DNA from: Castanea sativa
Lineage: Eukaryota; Streptophyta; Magnoliopsida; Fagales; Fagaceae
DNA: 64,000 bases
Reading direction: 5' to 3'
Assembly: GCF_040712315.1 (NCBI RefSeq)
Contig: NC_134016.1
Span: 3,201,501-3,265,500 of the forward strand
Shown: positions 58,016 through 64,000 of the stretch, piece by piece
Layout: each line of letters opens with the position of its first letter
Numbering within the stretch: position 1 is the first letter of the stretch
Program-made: the position numbers and the translations under genes
The notes under the pieces: model-generated
What the model was told of the DNA's origin: nothing
Database searches by the model: none
What the model saw: only the letters and a program-made list of their open reading frames with translations

Positions 58016-58639
58016 TCCAGAGTCCCCCAAGGTGTCTGTCTCGTGGATGTTTGCATCCTTGACAATGGAATGAGCCGTTTGGACCACAAGACACTCGTCC
58101 TTCACTAGACGAGGGACCTGCGAAGGGACTAGCTCATTAATGATGAGGCCACAAGCCATCATCAAACCCTTACCCACGCCATGACGAGGAGGGTTAGGAT
58201 TGCCCTAGGATCCCATCGGGTCTGAAGCGACGGGTTGGCTGATGATCTTCTTCTCCAGATGTCCCCCATCAGCTTGATTCTTCCTCTTATAGGTCGTCTT
58301 AGCAGCAAGGACAGGAAAACTACCAGCCTTTCTTTGAAGGTCTATAGCCTTAAAAAAGAGACGAACAAAAATACTTATGTCGGTGGGATTGAGCATCCAA
58401 CCTTCTCGCTTCAACTATCAACACTAGTCCTCCACAATATGCGTGGAAAGTATCAAGCGTCACTAGCTTTTTCCAACTCCTCTCTATTAAAGGAATCTGT
58501 AAGACCCGTCCCAAAAACTCCTTCTGCTCCTTGCTAATCACTGTCAGCGCTTGAGCTGACGCACAAAAAACAAGAAAGGGTTAGCGATCGAATAACAGGA
58601 ATATGCAAAAAAGAGAAAGGTAGTATCTGATTTTATGAC
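58016..58639 (-). other. Degraded LTR-retrotransposon internal DNA
   Basis: Higher GC than its surroundings, with short minus-strand frames (RKAGSFPVLAAKTTYKRKNQ; SKEQKEFLGRVLQIPLIERS) resembling the basic and charged style of retrotransposon extra ORFs, but no domain is recognised. It is cut off at 58640 by another LTR. Its true identity is unclear. Confidence 0.35.
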
Positions 58640-60410
58640 TGTAGACACCGCATTTTGTACCCAATAATAAGTTTTGGTCCCCGACTCCAGTGATGAGCTT
58701 GACATATGTCAACCAAGGGTAATTAAAGAATTCACCAGTTGGAAGTAATCACAACTCAAAAATATTCAAATTGCTTTGAAATCAATACTAAAAAATGACA
58801 TTTGCTCACTGTTTTGACCATAACTTTTGATCCACAATGAATTTCTATAAGGTTTGTTTCATTGGAAAGTAGGCATCCTAGGCTTCAATTTGAATATAAA
58901 TTTTGCCTAATTTGGACTTATATTGAGTAATTTATGACTGTTTAAAATTAGGCCAATTGGGCAGTCCGATTTTCTAGGTTTTAAAACTTCATTTTAAGGG
59001 CCTAAAATATCATTATTTGATGTGGGCCGGCCTATAGACCCTTGAGCATGTCCAAAGATCATTAAACAGCCCCCAAAACCCTATTTTTTTATTTATAAAT
59101 ACTCACCTTATGTCTCCAATCAAAAAGCTAGCTAGAGAAAGTGATTTTTTTGCCTCCATCTTCTCTAAAACCTTTTTTTTTTTCTCTTTTCAAAACCCTA
59201 GTGCAACACCTTAGAACGTTTATTACAAAATTAAAACCTCTATTTAGTTAGTCTTAAGGCAGAAAATATTTTCCAAAATTGATTTCTCAAAAACCTTTTT
59301 CAATTAATGTTTGCTTTTGAGTTGTGATTACCTAAACTATTGTGTACTTTTGATTATTCTTGTCCTATTAATCTAATCTTTGTGTTGTAGGCACTAAGGG
59401 GTTGGTTAAACAAACTCTAAACTCATAATCTATAGCAAGGTGAGCGTTCTTTCCATGAACTCTTTCTTTGTTCAATAAGATTCACATGAGTTTCTTAACA
59501 TCATTTTTATATTTGATTTGTTTGATGTTCATGATTATGTTTGATATGAATTAATCTGATTTTAGGTTGTTTATGATATGTTCTTCTTGTTCTTATATTG
59601 TTATTGCAATCCCTAATTTAGTTTAACATGTTTATTGATTTAATGTAGTTTAGTTTAATTGTTTGTTTTGTTTCATGTTTTGTTGTTTATGTTGATGTTT
59701 TTTGTTTTCAATTTAGGTTAGTTTAGTTTTTTAGAGTTTCTAGCACACTTGTTTGATCTCACATGTTACATGTTTGTTTGATTAAATCTCTAAAAATATA
59801 GGTTTTTTTAAAATCTTTATTAAAGGATTCATACGCATACTTGTGTATGCGTACGCATTTTTCATATATGTGTACATATACTTGAGTATGCGCATGCACC
59901 CCGAATCTAGATTAGGGTGAAATCTTGTTTTTATTATTTTTGATCATTTTCCATATGTTATTTGATTCTATTTGACTCTATTTTAGGTTAATTATTTAGG
60001 TTTAATTGTTTTCCATGTTGTTTGAGTATTTTTTGCCGTGTTTAGTTTATTTGATTTTCTTTCCTTGTGTGTTTTATTTAATTGTCAACTTGCCATGTTT
60101 ATTTTATTTTGTTTGTTTGCGTTTGATTTGTTTCCTTTTATATTGTGGTATGTGTTTAACTTGTTATGTGTGTTATTTCCTTAAGTGCATGATGTATGTT
60201 TAGGATAAGGATTAGGGCTCTCTTAATAAATTTTTTAATTAAATATGACCTAACAACACATAATGAAGGCCGACACACAAACTAGGCAGCCTTGGGTGCC
60301 TAACACCTTCCCAAGCCATATCCAAACTCCGGACCCATAATTTGGTACTTGGACCCATGTATGTAAGTGATTGGCCCTAAAGACCCAATATAGTTCCTAG
60401 ACCTAATCTA
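58640..60410 (+). mobile_element. Long LTR-like segment starting TGTAGACACC, followed by a PBS-like site
   Basis: It begins tgtagacaccgcattttg and contains a tttataaatactca TATA-like site at about 59091. It is followed at 60411 by ggtggcgactcc, a phrase that commonly adjoins plant gypsy LTRs. A (T/G)-rich stretch at 59500-60190 gives short spurious frames. If this is one LTR it is about 1.77 kb; a matching 3' LTR was not found in the window. Confidence 0.5.
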
Positions 60411-62000
60411 GGTGGCGACTCCATTAGTCCACAACAATGGATGGTTAATTACACTACGGACGACTCACCAGCGGTATCTAAAACTCCCCAAGTATTATCG
60501 AACTCAACTACATCCACCCATTCTTCTGGTCCACACACCCAATCTGTCCCCTAAACAAAGAAATATCTACCCTACCAATCTTTATTGGAATCAGGCACGT
60601 CCGTAACTAGTTTCAACGTCACCTTTCACATTACGAAATTGTAAAAACCCTTTGAACTTGCTATCTATTGGGGTTTATAACTAAAAAGAACTTGTCCAAG
60701 GTAAGCTAACGGTGGCCCTCACTCATCTGCCCCAACAACACTTCAACACCAATAAAGATCCTCTATGTGTTAAAATAGATTTGGCTAACGAATACGTCTA
60801 GTAGTCCGCGAGCTGATGGTGCAACACAGTAAGAGGTAGCCTCAGCCCAGCAACCAAGACAGACTCATAAAAGCTGACGTCTGCCATCCATCTGGAGTAG
60901 CACTTCTCATTTTACCCAGTAGCCTTAAAGGTATATGCTAGGTATCTAGAAACAGTCATGGAGTTTGTTAAACACCTTCACTGACAATTTAGGGAGAAAG
61001 TTGTTCATTGACCAAATCTTTGGGAGAATAAAAGGCCTAAAATCGTTGCTCGACTATTCAAAGCCCTCTTCGTCTCCTACCCCATCCTCTTCCTCTCCAT
61101 CCTATTCTTCTCCATATTCTTCTTCTCCGTCTCCCTTACCTTCGTCCCTCTCCCCCTCTACCTCTTCTCCTTCTAACTCCACCCCTTCATCTCCCTCTAC
61201 CTCTTCTTCTTAAAGGTGAGCTAACGGCTCCCTCTCCTAAAAGTCCATCCAATCTCCCACCATAGGGTCATTACCCAATGGACCGACATCTTCGTCATCT
61301 AGATGAATCAACAGAACATGATCGCTCATTGCTTTACTACCACTTGACATCCTCTCACCTAAAAGCGATGAATAAAAGCTTGGTAGTCACTCACATGTAA
61401 GCTAAATACTAGACCGACGACCAAGGAGGGACGATTGAAAGAAGAATGAGTATATAAGGAAAAAGACATTACCTTACAAAGACGATGGTAGAAAATGAGC
61501 TCAATAAAGCAGCGAAGTGTAAGGATGAATAGTAGGCAATGGAAGGATAGGACTGAAGCTAGAGCTCTGGGTGAAATTCTGAGAAAATAAAAAAGTGAAC
61601 TTCAATGGGGTGTGGGCATATTTATAAAACAAAGGAGCAAGAAAAAACGAAGCGACACAACACTTCCTATGAACGAATCAGAAGACGCAACATGTCACCC
61701 CACAAAATGCAAAGACCTTTTTGCCCCTTATTTATGACATAGATTTCTGGGATGAAGAACACTAAATGATGAAAATATTCTCTGTACTCCGCGACCCTTC
61801 AAATTACCCCGATGAGTCACAGAGTAATGGGTAGCTGATAAGGGTATTCTCATCCAGCAGGAATTTTCGTTGTTCACCCGTCCTAAACAACCTCAATGGG
61901 CTCAAGACTCCATTTCTCTCCATCTATCTAGCTACTCACAGGAATAGATGATCCTCGTCCTCACCATCTTGATGGTAAGCTGCAAAGCCTACCGACCATG
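60411..62000. mobile_element. Degraded retrotransposon interior
   Basis: No intact gene. A (TCCTCT)-type pyrimidine tract at 61063-61212 produces an 82-codon Ser/Pro-rich frame that is an artefact. Other short frames on either strand do not match a known domain by eye. Confidence 0.4.
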
Positions 62001-62608
62001 AGCCCATCATTATAGAGGCCTCAAATCTATCATGATAAGTTCCCCCGTTGGATATTAGGGTACGAACGAATAGAGATGCGACCCCTAGGAGACTTATTAG
62101 GTAGCTCACATTCTATAGACGAATCGTTTCTCGTGTTAGCAATTACACATCGATAGATAGAGGACCACACCAACGGGTAGACCTAATGGGCCCCACAATC
62201 CTTTATATAGTCTCCACGCATATATCCTCATATGGCAATATCTTGCGCACCCATCCAAAGACCCTACTACACGCCCATATCTTCCCCTTATGGAAAGACA
62301 CCCTAAAATCATGGAACCCTAATTCCAGATCTTCTCAACAATGAAAAATCCCTACATTCAAAGAATCTCAGTTCACTATTCACCTCTATATAAGCATTAG
62401 ACCTCCTCTTCTCCCAGGTATAGAAAATCTTTAACTCTCTCACTATAGAGTTCTTAGAGATTTCTCATTCACTAACTTAACCTTTGGAGGGTCTTTGGCC
62501 GGCTTCCCACCGGTGCTCTCTGTTTGGTTCTTGGTTTCTTGTTCTTCAGGTTCCCATTGGATCGATTAAGGACAATCAGCTCACTAACGATTTTTGTACA
62601 TCATCAAA
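62000..62608 (+). mobile_element. LTR end that truncates pseudogene H
   Basis: It contains a cacctctatataagc TATA box at about 62384 and the phrase ttggccggcttcccaccggtg, and ends catcatca at about 62608. It joins directly to the middle of exon 3 of copy H. The left border is not placed. Its end resembles that of the LTR at 16436. Confidence 0.5.
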
Positions 62609-63637
62609 TAGTCATCAACTAATTCTTCTGGCACACATATTGACCCGTCATTGAATGCAAACAACCAAAGTAAATATCTCATCTCACTTTTAGTACTCAA
62701 TGTAACTCGATGGACGCAAGCTTGTATCCTGTCATTGCTCCTTACCTTGTTCAAGTGAAACATGCATCAATCAATTATAATAGAATTTATTATAATAACA
62801 TACTATTTTGAAAGGTACAATATGAAATTTTTAATCAATAAGTCTAAGGACACACAATATTTTTCACAACTATTGTCATAATATATTATGAATTATAGAT
62901 AATAAAAGGGGAATTCAGTGATGAACCCAATTAAAAGTAATGTTGCTTCAATCATATACAAGTAATGTCAACAGTTGTGCATAATATTGTATATGGGACA
63001 TTACTCAGGCTCAGTAACCGAAGTTGTTACCAGCTCTAGAAATTAAGATTTAAATTGATCACAACACTAAGAGAAAAAAAAATTTGTCTCATACCAAAAT
63101 AGAATCACAATTACTTTCACTAGTTTCCTAACATGTTTTACATGTTATAAGCTTATACAAGCTAGAATACTTTTATAACATTTCCCACTATATTTACCAA
63201 TATTTTCTCATATTCTTAAATATTTTTAGGTAGTATAGTATAAGAAAGAGGAATGTTCATAGGAGTTTTGCAATCACAACCATTAATTATAAGTAACCCA
63301 TTATAAGTAACCCACCTGGAGTGCATCAGCTGCTAAGAATATAAAGGTTGAAGGGGAGGGATCAAAACCAATCCATTCACCATTCTTAGTTTTTATCTCA
63401 AGGCCCTTTATACGATTTTGATGAAGTATGGAAGTGAAGTGTTTGTCCGAGTAGTTTTTAAGGCCTGTGTTAGTCCCTGTCTTTTGAGGTTCATTATACT
63501 TTAGAAATGGGACAGTATGAGTAGTTGATTCCATGTGAGAGTTATAATACTTCTCTGCACCATAGTTTTCAAATATCATTCTCGTCACCATTTTATCTAA
63601 TTCTTCCATCTACTTCACATATGAATCTGCAATCTCA
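62609..63637 (-). pseudogene. AOP-like dioxygenase pseudogene (copy H), exons 2 and 3
   Basis: Exon 2 is 63637-63316 (322 nt, as in A, C and E) and exon 3 runs from 62745 to its truncation at about 62609. Exon 2 has an in-frame TAG just before MEELDKMV, and the first iron ligand is Tyr (NYSDKHF instead of NHTDKHF). In exon 3 the conserved Trp is Arg (VRS for VWS) and RYS is RYL. The last third of exon 3 is lost at an LTR edge. Exon 1 is not found up to the window end and may lie beyond it. Confidence 0.9.
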
Positions 63638-64000
63638 CTAACCAAGAGACAAATCACAAAAACTAGTGTTACATGATGCAAAACCATTAATATGTATTGT
63701 TTAAAGGAGAATGCTGGAATTACTATACAAATTTTACTACAAGAAACTTATAAACTGACATGACACTAGATGTAAGATGTTTGTTCAAGATCGTAATAAA
63801 TATATATTAGAACTACCTTTTTTTTGTGATTGGTGACATATATTTGTAAAGCACATATGCATGTAGTAAAATTTTAGTATCCTTAGCATCACTCTTGTTT
63901 AAAAAATCAAGTAATGTAAGAAACAACAAATTTCATCATTTTTTTCTCAACTCGTTAAGGTAACAAATTATAATTGGTATAAAATTACTTTCACATGTGT
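63638..64000. other. Intron 1 or upstream DNA of pseudogene H
   Basis: AT-rich with no gene. Intron 1 is 194 bases in C and 285 in E, so exon 1 would be expected here if the gene were whole; no KIPVxDF-type segment is seen on the minus strand. Confidence 0.5.

Noticed and set aside
60965..61213. 82-codon frame ending in a long Ser/Pro stretch
   Set aside because: The Ser/Pro part is the translation of a TCCTCT-type microsatellite, and there is no conserved domain.

Overview
The window is nuclear DNA of a flowering plant: AT-rich, repeat-laden sequence with GT-AG introns, TATA boxes, tRNA-derived SINEs, an L1-type LINE, Copia- and Ty3/gypsy-type LTR elements and many inverted-repeat DNA transposons. 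The gene families and the style of the LTRs suggest a woody eudicot, perhaps Fagaceae; that assignment is an inference and weak.

The backbone is a decaying cluster of 2-oxoglutarate/Fe(II)-dependent dioxygenases of the AOP-like (DOXC) type. Eight loci are visible. Copy A (4700-10863, +) and copy C (21407-24692, +) have complete three-exon reading frames (307 and 306 codons). Copy B (19262-20765, -) is an inverted partial twin of C. Copy D (26156-26379, +) is an orphan exon 3. Copy E (44633-47259, +) carries a transposon in exon 1. Copy F (49175-49770, +) is frameshifted and truncated. Copies G (50926-51703, -) and H (62609-63637, -) are broken, related copies on the other strand. Exon 2 is exactly 322 nt in A, C, E and H, so the architecture is shared. 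C keeps every catalytic residue. A keeps the iron ligands but has lost the Arg and Ser of the 2-oxoglutarate-binding RxS motif, which makes it the most interesting gene here.

Layout: 1-4600, AT-rich intergenic DNA with a TIR-element fragment, an LTR-like fragment and a LINE tail. 4700-10863, gene A with a 4.6-kb second intron full of repeats. 10864-15800, intergenic DNA with a probable solo LTR, foldback MITEs and a SINE. 15800-18530, a wrecked Ty3/gypsy gag-protease fragment. 18531-25425, a large inverted duplication around gene C, whose right arm has gained a SINE and a Mutator-like element that the left arm lacks. 25900-30270, orphan exon D and nested LTR/MITE insertions. 30439-42479, a 12-kb Tat-lineage Ty3/gypsy element with 734-bp LTRs, a broken gag-pol, a 153-bp tandem array and an intact spliced antisense gene. 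42485-51700, pseudogenes E, F and G. 53353-53772, an S-protein homologue. 53940-58015, a minisatellite cut into blocks by at least three insertions. 58016-62608, degraded LTR-retrotransposon DNA that ends inside pseudogene H.

Only A, C, the S-protein homologue and the antisense ORF look intact. The rest records gene birth and death driven by duplication, inversion and transposon insertion.
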